NCBI GenBank assembly: GCA_950022295.1
Contig: OX465599.1
Location: 286,337,501 to 286,401,500, forward strand
Length of the DNA stretch: 64,000 bases
Direction: 5' to 3'
Source of the DNA: Bromus sterilis
Taxonomy: Eukaryota; Streptophyta; Magnoliopsida; Poales; Poaceae
This document shows positions 54,890-64,000 of the stretch, piece by piece. The notes under the pieces are model-generated. The model did not search any database and was not told where the DNA came from. It was given only the letters and a program-made list of their open reading frames with translations. Position 1 is the first letter of the stretch. Every line of letters begins with the position of its first letter. A program made the position numbers and the translations under genes.

Positions 54890-55344
54890 TTTCCCTGCAA
54901 AGGAATTAGTATCTCATACAGCCAGTTATGAGCCAGTCTCAGTTTGAGGATTTTATGGTTCCTCATAATTAATTCCTCAGGATGTTCCTCAGGATTGATT
55001 CTATGAAACCAAACAATATAAATATCCTTCAACTGACTCCAATGATGTTGTTCTGGGCATATGATCTGCAGAATTTGTAATTGCCTCAGGACATGTCCCT
55101 GCAAGGATGATTAGTTCTTAACCACCCACATTTTAATGGGTGGTCTTGAGGCACATGAGGACTGATGAGGGTGATGAGACCTAATGGGGTGTGAGATGGT
55201 GGCATCAGGATAAGAAAATGAATAAGCATTCTTATGAGGAGCTTCCTTGTGAACAAAATGGTTAGCAGATACATGATTATAATCATTTCCTTTTGAGGTA
55301 TCGTCCTCAGATGATATCCTCAGCTCATTTGCATCTGCATTCAC
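54890..55344 (-). pseudogene. Gag-protease linker region, broken
   Basis: This stretch reads in the pol frame with stops near 55111 and 54883 and includes PIKMWVVKN. It connects to gag only through a frameshift around 55340. Confidence 0.5.
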
Positions 55345-55541
55345 AGGAAGGTTAGTGATGAGGTCCTTCTGAACCCAGATCTGCTTGACTTGGAGGACTT
55401 GGCCATGAAGCAGAAGGAAGGGGTTGTATCTTCAGCTTCATCATCAACATGTGATAGATCAGATTCCTCAGTGCTGAAGATTGACTTTGAGACAAGCGTC
55501 GTGGCAAGAGCCAGACCGGCCACACCCTCAGATTCTTCAGA
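55341..55541 (-). pseudogene. gag: Gag tail beyond an in-frame TAA
   Basis: The gag frame continues past the TAA at 55542-55544 as GVAGLALATT followed by an acidic Glu/Asp segment and FCFMAKSSK, typical of the Maximus/SIRE gag end. Confidence 0.6.
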
Positions 55542-56639
55542 TTATTCTTCCTCAGCATCAGGGTTGGAACCAGATTCTTCCGAGTCCAATTCTTTTCCGA
55601 GATATGCGTGAGCCTTACGGGAACTGTTATTCCTGTATCCAGCAGACTTTGAGGATCTTGAGGATTTCTTCTTAGTCTTTTCATCAGAACTGTCATCTTT
55701 CCCTTTCTTCTTATTCTTCAGTCTAGCTTCCTTTTCCCATAGAGGACACTCAGCGATGTAATGCCCAGGTTTCTTGTACTTGTGGCAGACTCTCTTTCTT
55801 GCTTCGACAGAGTCATCATCTTTGCTTTTTCTTGAGGACGATTTTGAGGAATTTCCGAAGCGATTCTTCTTCGTGAATCTTTGGAACTTTCTGGTGAGGA
55901 GAGCGAGTTCACGGCTGAGAGTTTCAGGATCATCAGTATCAGCCTCAGACTCTTCATCAGAGGACACTCTTCGTGCTCTAGCTTTTAGCGCGCGGACCTT
56001 AGGCGTGGAGCTGTATAAATCTCGTTTTTCAAAGAGCTTCAGTTCATGAGCATTGAGGCGCTCGAGAATGTCCGCTGGATTCAGAGTCTTGAAGTCAGGC
56101 CTTTCTTGAATCATCAGCGATAGGAACTCAAATGAGTCATCCAGTGACCTCAGTAGTTCCTTCACAACTTCATGATCTGTGATATCAGCGTCACCCAGTG
56201 CTTGAAGTTCATTTGATATGTCAGTGAGTCTGTCAAAGGTTTGTTGCACGTGCTCATTGTCCAGCCTCTTGAATCTGTTGAAGAGACTGTGGAGTGTATC
56301 AACCCATGAGTCTTGTTGAGCAGAGACTCCTTCATTGACTTTAGACAGTCTTGTCCATATCTTCTTTGCAGTATCTAGACCACTGATACGGTTGAACTGA
56401 GCCTTGTTGAGATGACCACCAATGATGCTTCGAGCTTTTGCATCAAGCTGCCAGTTCTTCTTGACAACTTCAGGAGCAGTCATCAGATTTGCTTCAGGAA
56501 TGCCTTGATCAACAATATCCCATAGATCCTTGTCAATGGCTTCAAGATGCATCCTCATCTTGTTCTTCCAGTATGGATAGTCTGTCCCGTCGAAGATGGG
56601 GCAGTTTGAGGCAACGCTCATTGTACCTGAGGTCGACAT
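55542..56639 (-). CDS. gag: Gag of the Maximus-type Copia (365 aa before a stop)
   Basis: The ATG at 56639 lies about 65 bases after the primer site. The N-terminal part, FDGTDYPYWKNKMRMHLEA, and the region through about residue 200 form the Copia gag (UBN2-type) domain. A Lys/Arg/Ser-rich stretch follows. The zinc knuckle near residue 285 reads CHKYKKPGHYIAEC, in which the second Cys of CX2CX4HX4C is Tyr (TAC at 55776-55778), so zinc binding is probably lost. The C-terminal part is basic, then acidic. Gag would form the virus-like particle and bind RNA. Confidence 0.85.
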   Translation of the reverse strand: MSTSGTMSVASNCPIFDGTDYPYWKNKMRMHLEAIDKDLWDIVDQGIPEANLMTAPEVVKKNWQLDAKARSIIGGHLNKAQFNRISGLDTAKKIWTRLSKVNEGVSAQQDSWVDTLHSLFNRFKRLDNEHVQQTFDRLTDISNELQALGDADITDHEVVKELLRSLDDSFEFLSLMIQERPDFKTLNPADILERLNAHELKLFEKRDLYSSTPKVRALKARARRVSSDEESEADTDDPETLSRELALLTRKFQRFTKKNRFGNSSKSSSRKSKDDDSVEARKRVCHKYKKPGHYIAECPLWEKEARLKNKKKGKDDSSDEKTKKKSSRSSKSAGYRNNSSRKAHAYLGKELDSEESGSNPDAEEE

Positions 56640-56683
56640 AACTAAAACTCTAGGTGGTTAAACCGAATCACATAGAACAAGGG

Positions 56684-56705
56684 AGTACCTTGCTCTGATA
56701 TCAAT
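56684..56705 (-). promoter_or_regulatory. Primer-binding site region of the Maximus-type Copia
   Basis: On the minus strand TTGATATCAGAGCAAGG follows the LTR. It is TGATATCAGAGC where most Copia elements have TGGTATCAGAGC. Confidence 0.75.
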
Positions 56706-58227
56706 TGAAAGTGCAATATATCGACCAGAGGGGGGGTGAATGGGAGATTTTCAATTTTACTACCAGATTTTGGTTTTCTTCAGGACTGAAGCAATCATGA
56801 AGCTGAAGAAGTAACCAAAATCATGAAGAAATAAAACTTCACAGAATGTAATCATTAGGGCAGCTCATCATAACGCAACAGAAATAAATCAATTCAGATA
56901 AGCAGAAGTGCTTCAGATGCATAGTATGAAGACAAAGAGCAGAGGGAGAGCTGAAGCATAAGAAGTCAACATAGCAAATACTGAAGCTTAAGAGGTTGAA
57001 GAGATAGCACCAGATATTGAAGACATTGGTTTGGTATACCAGTTCAAGTTGCTGTGACAACTCTACGTCTGGTTGGAGAGGCTGAGATTCAACTCAGAAG
57101 ACATAGTCTTCACCTTGTTCTCCTTGAACTAGAGTCCTCAGACTCCGTCCAATAACTCAGGTGAGTCTTCAAGGTAGACTCCCGAAACCTTCACAGACTC
57201 AGTCACTCAGGGAAGTCACAATTTCATCTTGACTTCCTCAGACCGAAGACTTCTACACCGGCTGGAAGATCACAGTCTTCAAGAGTAAAAAGCTTCAGAT
57301 CACTCGAACCGACTTCCTCAGAAATGCTCAACTACTCAGACTGGTGGTTTTCCTCACATAGGTTCTTCAGTTTCCTCAGAGGTGGGTTGCTCTCAAATGA
57401 CAAGTGTCAGTTTTTCTCTCGGAGCAGCCAGCCCACAAATGGGGCTGGGGGTGGCTATTTATAGCCGCGGAGCAACCCGAGGTGAAAGGACATAAATGCC
57501 CATGCATGCAATTACTCTCATGCCCTCGGAAATGACCGTTGCTAGACAAGTTCTAGCCTCTCACCACGTAACACGTGGCACGGTCAAAGTATTCTCTCTC
57601 CAGACTCCTCAACCGAAGTTAGTTACCTCAGTGTCCTGAAGAACAACGTCTCAGACACACGAGGACTGAACTTCTACTGCAGGAGATAACTCTCTCTTCA
57701 GGAGAACTGCACTCGCAGTCTCCAGACTCCTCAACCGAAGACAGATTCCTCAGTGTCCTGAAGAACAAGGTCTCAGACACCCGAGGAACTGAACTTCTAC
57801 TGCAGGAGATTTCCTCGGGGTTTTTCTTCAGGATTCCTAATTGAGCACTTCCTCAGAACTTCGGAACTTGTTTTCTTCAACCCCTCCAACAGTGCGGTGT
57901 TTTCCTACGACTCAAGAAGTATAAAAAGTCTTAGCGAAGACTACGCTTCAACTTCGTCTTCAGCGCGAACATCCTCAGGATCGTCCTCAGCTTCAGCTTC
58001 AACCGAACGCTTCAGGATCCTGATTCCTCAGGATTTTGCGCAACTTCATTCTTCTGGAAACGCACCGATTTCTCCAATGTTCCTCAACATTTTGGGGGGT
58101 CGGCATTGGTGGTTAAACACCTCATCAGGGACTGTTCTCCTGTGTATACTCACAAACACACCAGTCCCTTAACCGTTTTGTCATCAAACGCCAAAACCTC
58201 AAGGGGTGGGCACTTGATGCACTTACA
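56706..58227 (-). mobile_element. 5' LTR of the Maximus-type element (1,522 bp)
   Basis: It aligns with the left LTR along its entire length, with about 2% differences by eye and almost no gaps. Confidence 0.9.
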
Positions 58228-58232
58228 TTAAG

Positions 58233-59486
58233 CTTAAGCTTTTTCCTTTCTCTTTGAGGGGAGAAGCTAAAATCTGGTTTCAATCGTTGCCTAGGAATAG
58301 CATAGATTCTTGGGATAAGTGCAAAGATGCTTTTATTGGGAAGTACTACCCACCTGCTAAAATTATCCAATTGAGGAGTAACATTATGAATTTTAAGCAA
58401 TTGGATAATGAACATGTTGCCCAAGCTTGGGAACGAATGAAATCTCTTATTAAGAAATGCCCTACACATGGTTTGACTACTTGGATAGTTATCCAGACTT
58501 TTTACGCGGGCTTGAACTTTACCTCGCGGAACCTGTTAGATTCGGCCGCGGGAGGAACCTTTATGTCAACAACACTTGGTGCTGCCACAAAACTCCTAGA
58601 TGAGATGATGACCAATTATTCCCAATGGCTCTGTCGAGGAGATTTCCTCCCTCAATGAAAAAGTTGATTTAATTATGTCTCTACTTACCAAGCAACCCTC
58701 TATTGATCCTCATGATGTGCCTTTAAATTCCTTGGTTGCTCAGGAAAATGTAGATGTGAACTTTATTGCTAGAAACAACTTCAACAATAATGCTTATAGG
58801 GGTAATTTTTCTAGCAATCCTAGACCGTTTCCATCCAACTATGGGAACAACAACGCTTATGCTAGCAACAAGAACCCCACTTCTGAATTATAAAGCATGT
58901 TAAAGAATTTATCACTACCCAAAAATCCTTCAACAAGAGTGTATAAGAGAAATTAGCCAAATTAGATAATCTGTCTTTGAAGGTAGACAGCTTAGCCCTT
59001 GATATTGAGATGCTTAAAATTAGAACCTCTCCCCTTGAGGAGATAAAGGCCACTCCTATTAATGCTATCCAATTGAAAATTAATGAAAATATTAGGATGA
59101 TGGCTAAACTTAAAGAAAGATGGGCTAGAGAAAAAGAGGAAGAGGATAGAATTAAGAGCCTTCCTACACACCACACAGTTGCCACTATCCAAGTTGTTGA
59201 GGATACCCAAACTATTAGCACCCAACACACTCTTAGTACCATTGGACCTATTAATGGTGATGCTACTACCTCAACCATAGAAGAAGAAACTCCTTTGAAC
59301 ATAGAGGCTTTCAAACAAGTAAGCCTAGATGACACCACTACAACCTTTGATAGTAGTGACATTGATTTTGATAGTTGCACCCTCTCAGAAGTTATTAGCT
59401 TGCTGCACGAAATGTCTAGAGACCCCTGCACTAGCACACTAAATCTTTCCTTCATGGAGAATATCACTAATTCTCTCTTGCTATGA
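58233..59486 (+). pseudogene. gag: Gag of Gy5, main part, broken by frameshifts and stops
   Basis: The first segment (to 58658) has LFPFSLRGEAKIWFQSLP, FIGKYYPP, AWERMKSLIKKCPTHGL and QTFYAGL, the full retrotransposon gag domain of Athila-type elements. The next segment (58675-58893) contains SLVAQENVDVNF and an Asn-rich stretch. The last (58977-59486) is a charged, coiled-coil-like region with KLKERWAREKEEE, then a Thr/Asp-rich linker. Breaks lie near 58660, 58893 and 58960. The protein would end just before the protease. Confidence 0.75.
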
Positions 59487-59502
59487 TGATGGTTGGGATC
59501 CT

Positions 59503-59967
59503 ATGATAAAAATTAAATTGACTAACTTCTCTTGCTATGCTTTATGTGATGTTGGAGCTAGTACCTCCGTTATGCCCAAGAGAATGTATTATAAGTTTGA
59601 ATTGAAACCTTTTGATCCTTGTTCTTTTTGTGTTCGTCTCGTTGATTTTTCCGTGAAGAAACCTTTGGGGAAGATCGATGATATTCTTATCATCGTCAAT
59701 GACAATTATGTTCCTGTTGATTTTACTATTATGGATATAGAGTGTGAACCTTTATGTCCAATTATTTTGGGACGTCCTTTTCTTCACATCGTTGGTGCTG
59801 TTATTGACATGAAAGAGGGGAATATAGAATTTCAATTCCCTCTCAAAAAGGGGTCGGAACAATTCCCTAGAATGAAGATTAAGTTACCTTTTGAGTCCGT
59901 TACACGGGCAAGCTATTCTCTCTCTCTCTTGATAAAACTTGATAATTTTGCTTTATGCCTAGCTTAA
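59503..59967 (+). CDS. Retroviral-type aspartic protease of Gy5 (154 aa)
   Basis: CYALCDVGASTSVMPKRM holds the active-site Asp-x-Gly-Ala-Ser. VDFTIMDIE and CPIILGRPFL complete the fold's hallmarks. The coding region begins slightly upstream of the first ATG with DGWDP, as in Gy4. It ends with the usual LPFESVTRASYS and a short tail, 20 or so bases before the AGGCGTAAATGAAAGC block and hairpin. Reverse transcriptase would normally follow but is absent. Confidence 0.8.
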   Translation: MIKIKLTNFSCYALCDVGASTSVMPKRMYYKFELKPFDPCSFCVRLVDFSVKKPLGKIDDILIIVNDNYVPVDFTIMDIECEPLCPIILGRPFLHIVGAVIDMKEGNIEFQFPLKKGSEQFPRMKIKLPFESVTRASYSLSLLIKLDNFALCLA

Positions 59968-59988
59968 AGGCGTAAATGAAAGCACTTG

Positions 59989-60004
59989 TTCGGAGGCAAC
60001 CCAA
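59989..60004 (+). other. Conserved post-ORF RNA hairpin (Gy5 copy, one mismatch)
   Basis: TTCGG AGGCAA CCCAA resembles the Gy2/Gy4 form, but one stem base is mispaired. Confidence 0.4.
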
Positions 60005-60571
60005 GATGTTTTTATTTTTGTTTTTAGTGGTCTTGATGATTGTTAGTACTGTAGCAACATCATTGTATCTTTATTTTCAAGATTTGTGCCAAGTTTAGCC
60101 TCCGATTTCAAGAAAGTTCAAAACTTGTGACATGCTGTCCAGAAAATAGATTCTGTCCTTGGACGAAAAAATTAGTCTAAAATCACCATCTCATCTTTTT
60201 GATCTGAACTGTTTTTGACAGCGTGCTCTATACAATTGTCTTTCTAGCAACTGTCCTGAGTTTTTTGATTTGAGTTGCAGAAGTACCCCAAAAAAATTAT
60301 TTACTACCTGTTGTTCTGTTTTTCACAGATTCTGCCATGTTTTGCCTTTCCTCACTTTTGCAAACCTTAAGCTTGATTTTCCTTTGAAAAAACTTTTTGG
60401 CAATCTTGAGAAACAGTAGCTCTTCAAGAATATCTTTATTTCTAGTGGAGAAAAAATATTTTATTAAGGGTACTAACCTCTCTAATCAGCTTATGATGAG
60501 TAATGTATGAAGGGAGTTTTCAAGTGTGCGAGGGAAGATGATTAAAGAAGACCCGGGAGTGTCAAACACTC
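60005..60571 (+). other. Non-coding tail of Gy5
   Basis: About 570 bases matching the same region of Gy1, Gy2 and Gy3, T-rich and without a gene. Confidence 0.6.
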
Positions 60572-60656
60572 AAGCTTGGGTATGCCCCCATGCATCCCCA
60601 ATAAATATTCAAGGAGACTCAGCCGTCTAAGCTTGGGGATGCCCCCGTGCATCCCC
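60572..60656 (+). repeat. Internal polypurine-tract hairpins (Gy5)
   Basis: The first copy reads AAGCTTGGGTATG (one change). The second, at 60629-60641, is exact. Both lead into the GCATCCCC arm. Confidence 0.65.
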
Positions 60657-60922
60657 TTCTCCATCAAAAATCATCAGTTCGTCCTCCGTCTCACTATATT
60701 TTTATCACTTCATGCGTTATGTGCTATGCTTGGAGCGTCTCGCTCTTAGGTTTCCTTTTTGGTTTTCATTAGCTTTGGTTGCTGTTCATAACAAGTTAGA
60801 ACCCAACTTAATTTGTGTGGGAGAGAAACACGCTCCACTTAAAACTAGAATACATCATAGGATCTTCATCCCTGTCTTTCTTTTGTTGTGTGTTCTTTAT
60901 CTTTTCGTAGCTGCTGAAATGT

Positions 60923-63900
60923 TGTAAGGCCCCCGATGCGGTGCTAACTCGAGTTAGTCTCTTTCGCGTCCCGCTCAAGTTAGTAGCGCATAAAGAGCCA
61001 CCGACTCACGACACTCGCACTCGTGTCGCTGCCGGATTATCGACAACAGGTATATGAACAAAGAACTTAAACTAAGACATAAATATATAGAGTCCAGGGC
61101 ATACATCGCCACTGGAATTTATTACAACTCTCAGAGGTCCGTGGACCCAAGAGAAAATCATGCAACAAGCGGAAGACAAACACGACCGAGTACGGTCAAA
61201 ATCCAAATTGCCCTAGAGAGGGCTGCACATAAAGAGTCCACCCACGGATCGTCGAAGCCCAACTGTAGGATCTACTGAACGAGGTCGTCCTCATCGTCAT
61301 CCTCCGGGGGCACCTCCACGAAGTATCGTCCAGTGCTCGGGTCAAGGTAGTACTCCACTGCAGCAGCCGATCAGGCAAAAAAGTAAAAGCACAAAGGGAA
61401 ACAGGGGTGAGATTATATCATTACAGGATAACTAACTTCCTACGGTAGGACAAGATAAAGGTAAAGGTTGCAGACACACTAGCATATATGGTGGCTATCG
61501 ATCTATTGGAGTAGAGGTAAGATCCAAGAATACACGTGACATCGCGTCATAAGTATGATATTCACCTACTTACGTCAAACATAACACAACCTGGATCTTC
61601 TCACGGTCCCCCTGGACGAAGAAAAGAAAACCAAGGCACTCACACGGTAGGTAAGTTTTAACTATGATTCAAATTGATGTTATTCTATGAACAAGGAGTA
61701 GGTCTCAAGTCGTCCATAACCGCGGACACGGCTTTTCGAAAATATTTAACCCTACAGGGGTGTACCAACTGCCGATGATAGGCTTCGCATGTACGCCCGG
61801 TTTCCACTTGGATAAGTAAGCGCCTGAAACTCCGGAATGTCAGAGTCCCTCTAACTAACAACACACAACTCCGGGTGGCCCCCGGTGAGTCGACATCCAA
61901 CTCAAAAGCCGGTCGCGCTCTTGAATCGGCCTCTACCGTATGGCCAAGGTCGGGTTTAGTCTCGCCTATATAACAGGGGACTTCCCTAGCTCACCAGTGC
62001 AGACCAACTAGAGGAACCATGTCTCCGTTGGTCCGGGTTATTTCGAAAACTGCTGGGGTACCAACCAAGCACTCACACTTTTGCAAATAGTAAATCAGCT
62101 CGGGCCACCACTAGAATTGTAGAAGCTAGGTAGGTAAGACAAGGGAACCCCATAGAATCCCACACACGATTAGGCACGCTCATCAAGAAACACAATACCC
62201 GGAACTCGGGACCTAGGTGACTCAAATGGAACAAAACACCTGGCGGGAACAGCCTGGTCTCCCATCATTCGTCAAGTATATAATTAACATCATAATAATA
62301 ATAAATATCAACCAACTTCTTTAGATAATATGATATCCCAAACCATAGCATAGGGTAAGCAGCAAGTTTTCCTACTCATACTAAGCAATGGCTGAGCAGC
62401 GGTAACTTAGCAATACAACGTTTTGCTGGGATGTGGGGATCATGGCTATTTGGTTTTTTTTTGAATGCGGCATAAGCAAGGTGGATAGGATCAAACAAAC
62501 GTTCTAGACTACAGCTAGGCAGGTAGGCAGAAAGGTATCAAGTAATGGTATAAATCTTCCCCTTGGCTGGGTAATCGGTCGTCGAAGCAGACGCAGCAGG
62601 GTCCTCGGGCTCGGTGTCGGAAATCTCCACGTAAGTCTCCTCGGTAGTCTCAGGTGCTAACGTAAAGTACCGGAAAGGAAAAGGCACACAAGTAAGCAAT
62701 GGGTGCAATGCACAGGCAAGGATGGTATGATCGAGTTTATTCGACATGATGTGACCCTATCTAGTCAGAATTAAATGAAGGTGGTGATGACACGTCAACA
62801 ACTTCATATGAAATTATTTACGTAAAATGGCTTTGGTCTTAGCCTTATTTTGGGTGTAAGTAACATGGCAACATGACATGATTAACAATGTATTTAACAG
62901 AAGTAAATACAACGTGAAAAGTAAACATCGATTCCGGAGACGGAGAGATGTCGATGAGACTGACATCGGGAAGGTGCAACAAAAGAAAGGAACCCATCCA
63001 CATTGCATATGAAAATATGTGTAGGGGCTGGTTTTTCACAGATGCAAAGATTGAAGAAGACATGGACAGGAACTTGGGACCTGAGTGCAAAGTTGCACTA
63101 CTTGCTTTTGGGAAAAAGCTCAAATGCCACAACAGTTACCACCACGCTGATCCTTGGAGGAAACTACCCCAAAATCATATAGGGCATGCCCCAAGTTGAA
63201 ACCTTCAACAGATTGCAAAAGTCAAAGGAACTAAGGGGCTAAGTGCGAATTTGCTAACACTCAAAAAATAGAGGGGGCAAAATGCATATTGGACCTCACC
63301 ATTGCGATCAGTGGGTAAAACTACCCCAAAAACATATATGGGATTACATGTTTGGGGTAGAGTGTTCAAGCCCCAAATTCAGATATGAATAGGAATTCAA
63401 ATCAAGTTTGGGAGTTAAATAGAAAAAAAACACAGAAAAAGAAAAAGAAAAGGGAAGGACTCAGCCATGTGGGCCGGTCTCGGGCAATTCCGGCTCAGCT
63501 CCAGCGAGCTATGGGCTCGGCCCACTGACCTTACGGGCCACGTCTCGCTGACGCGAGGGACCCACTAGTCAGTCTCGTGGAGAAAAGAGAAAAAAAAGGG
63601 GGCCTTTGGTGCTGTCAGGGTTCAAACCCGCGACGCCTCCCTGACCAACCTGCCCCCCTTGCCACTGCGCTGGTGCGTGCTATCTGAACAAAGGTAGCAG
63701 TGCTGCCAACATAAGCAGCGACAGCGCTACGTCTGAACCCAGGGTGAGGCCTGAACTCGTCGACGACGACTTCTTACCGAGACGCAGCCGTCGCCCTCAA
63801 AGGTCTCCCGACGCTGCTAAGACACGAAAACGCAAGGGTGCACCACCATGAAACCATGGGTGCCCCGAGATCTTCAAACGGTGGCCGAAAAGGGGCTCCT

Positions 63901-64000
63901 TTCCCGCCGGCGACAGGCTCGGCGACGCCTGCACCCTGAAAATTCAGACACCACGGCCGGACTAAGAGGGAGGCCAGGATTGCTCATAGAGGTCCTTCTG
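60923..64000 (-). mobile_element. Long LTR of a large-LTR element inserted in Gy5, running off the right edge
   Basis: The left end reads TGTAAGGCCCCCGATGCGG and interrupts Gy5 just after GAAATGT (sister sequence near 30190 is continuous). The organisation matches the solo LTR at 25135-28911. Both have a CCGCGGACACGGCT-type block followed by ACCCTACAGGGGTGTAC (61720-61760) and a GC-rich zone toward the right. No frame looks like a gene. Orientation is inferred from the related solo LTR and is not certain. The TSD and other end are outside the window. Confidence 0.65.

Larger units (their letters stand above)
45047..58227 (-). mobile_element. Maximus/SIRE-type Copia retrotransposon, complete, 13,181 bp
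   Basis: The left LTR (3') is 45047-46567 and the right LTR (5') is 56706-58227, with TSD TTAAG (45042-45046 and 58228-58232). Both LTRs start TGAAAGTGCAATATATCGAC on the plus strand. The polypurine tract at the left and the primer site at the right show minus-strand coding. The order is gag, protease, integrase, reverse transcriptase, RNase H (the Copia order), followed by an extra ORF of about 1,190 codons. Counting by eye, the LTRs differ at about 29 of 1,521 positions (about 2%), so this is one of the youngest insertions here. Stops and a frameshift disable gag-pol. Confidence 0.9.
42969..60922 (+). mobile_element. Gy5: Athila-like Gypsy with gag and protease, split by a Maximus-type Copia
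   Basis: The LTR is 42969-44639, the primer site 44650-44667 and the internal region 44668-45046 plus 58228-60922. The 3' end lies off the window because another element is inserted at 60923. The coding part is a full-length but broken gag and a protease. From 59968 onward the sequence is the shared non-coding tail (hairpin at 59989-60004, internal polypurine-tract copies at 60572-60656). No polymerase appears between protease and tail, exactly as in Gy3. Confidence 0.85.

Noticed and set aside
61054..63199. Small frames in the right-edge LTR
   Set aside because: They are short, unrelated to each other and without domains, and lie in LTR sequence resembling the solo LTR at 25135.

Overview
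The window is wall-to-wall transposable-element DNA from a large grass genome, most likely Triticeae (wheat, barley, Aegilops). I see no host gene, tRNA, rRNA or CRISPR array. The assignment rests on Angela/BARE-lineage Copia LTRs, a Maximus/SIRE-type Copia, a CACTA transposon, Athila-type Gypsy elements with a TGGCGCCGTTGCCGGGGA primer-binding site, and deep nesting. Nearly every junction was fixed by matching TG..CA termini, target-site duplications (TSDs) and the uninterrupted sequence in a sister copy elsewhere in the window.

Layout. An Angela-type Copia enters from the left edge (leader 1-403, LTR 417-2169, minus strand). It sits inside Gy1, an Athila-like Gypsy (2170-16532, plus). Gy1 also carries a gag-bearing, pol-deleted element (3916-13120, minus), whose own right LTR is split by a solo Angela-like LTR (10045-12185). 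Gy1 lies in an LTR fragment X (16533-17362), which lies in the 3' LTR of a reverse-oriented Gypsy, Gy4 (17363-18556 and 40923-42968). Gy4 is split by Gy2 (18557-40922), which contains a CACTA (21234-25089), a 3.8-kb solo LTR (25135-28911) and Gy3 (32290-39573). On the right, Gy4 is broken by Gy5 (42969 onward). Gy5 holds a 13.2-kb Maximus-type Copia (45047-58227) and, from 60923 to the edge, another long LTR.

How the parts work. Gy1 to Gy5 share LTRs, primer site, RNA hairpins and polypurine tracts, but no reverse transcriptase or integrase is visible in any of them. They carry three different coding modules: an orphan protein (Gy1, Gy2), a minimal gag plus protease (Gy3), and full gag plus protease (Gy5; protease also in Gy4). 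They look like a family of non-autonomous elements mobilised in trans.

The most interesting signals are: (i) a GT-AG intron of 921-933 bp inside the LTR, just after a Kozak ATG, in every LTR copy that spans the region; (ii) two internal copies of the 3' polypurine tract, each folded into a hairpin; (iii) a covarying hairpin after the coding region; (iv) a conserved orphan protein; (v) a third ORF of about 1,190 codons downstream of pol in the Maximus-type element. Names such as Angela, Maximus and Sabrina-like come from memory of family hallmarks, not from a database search.
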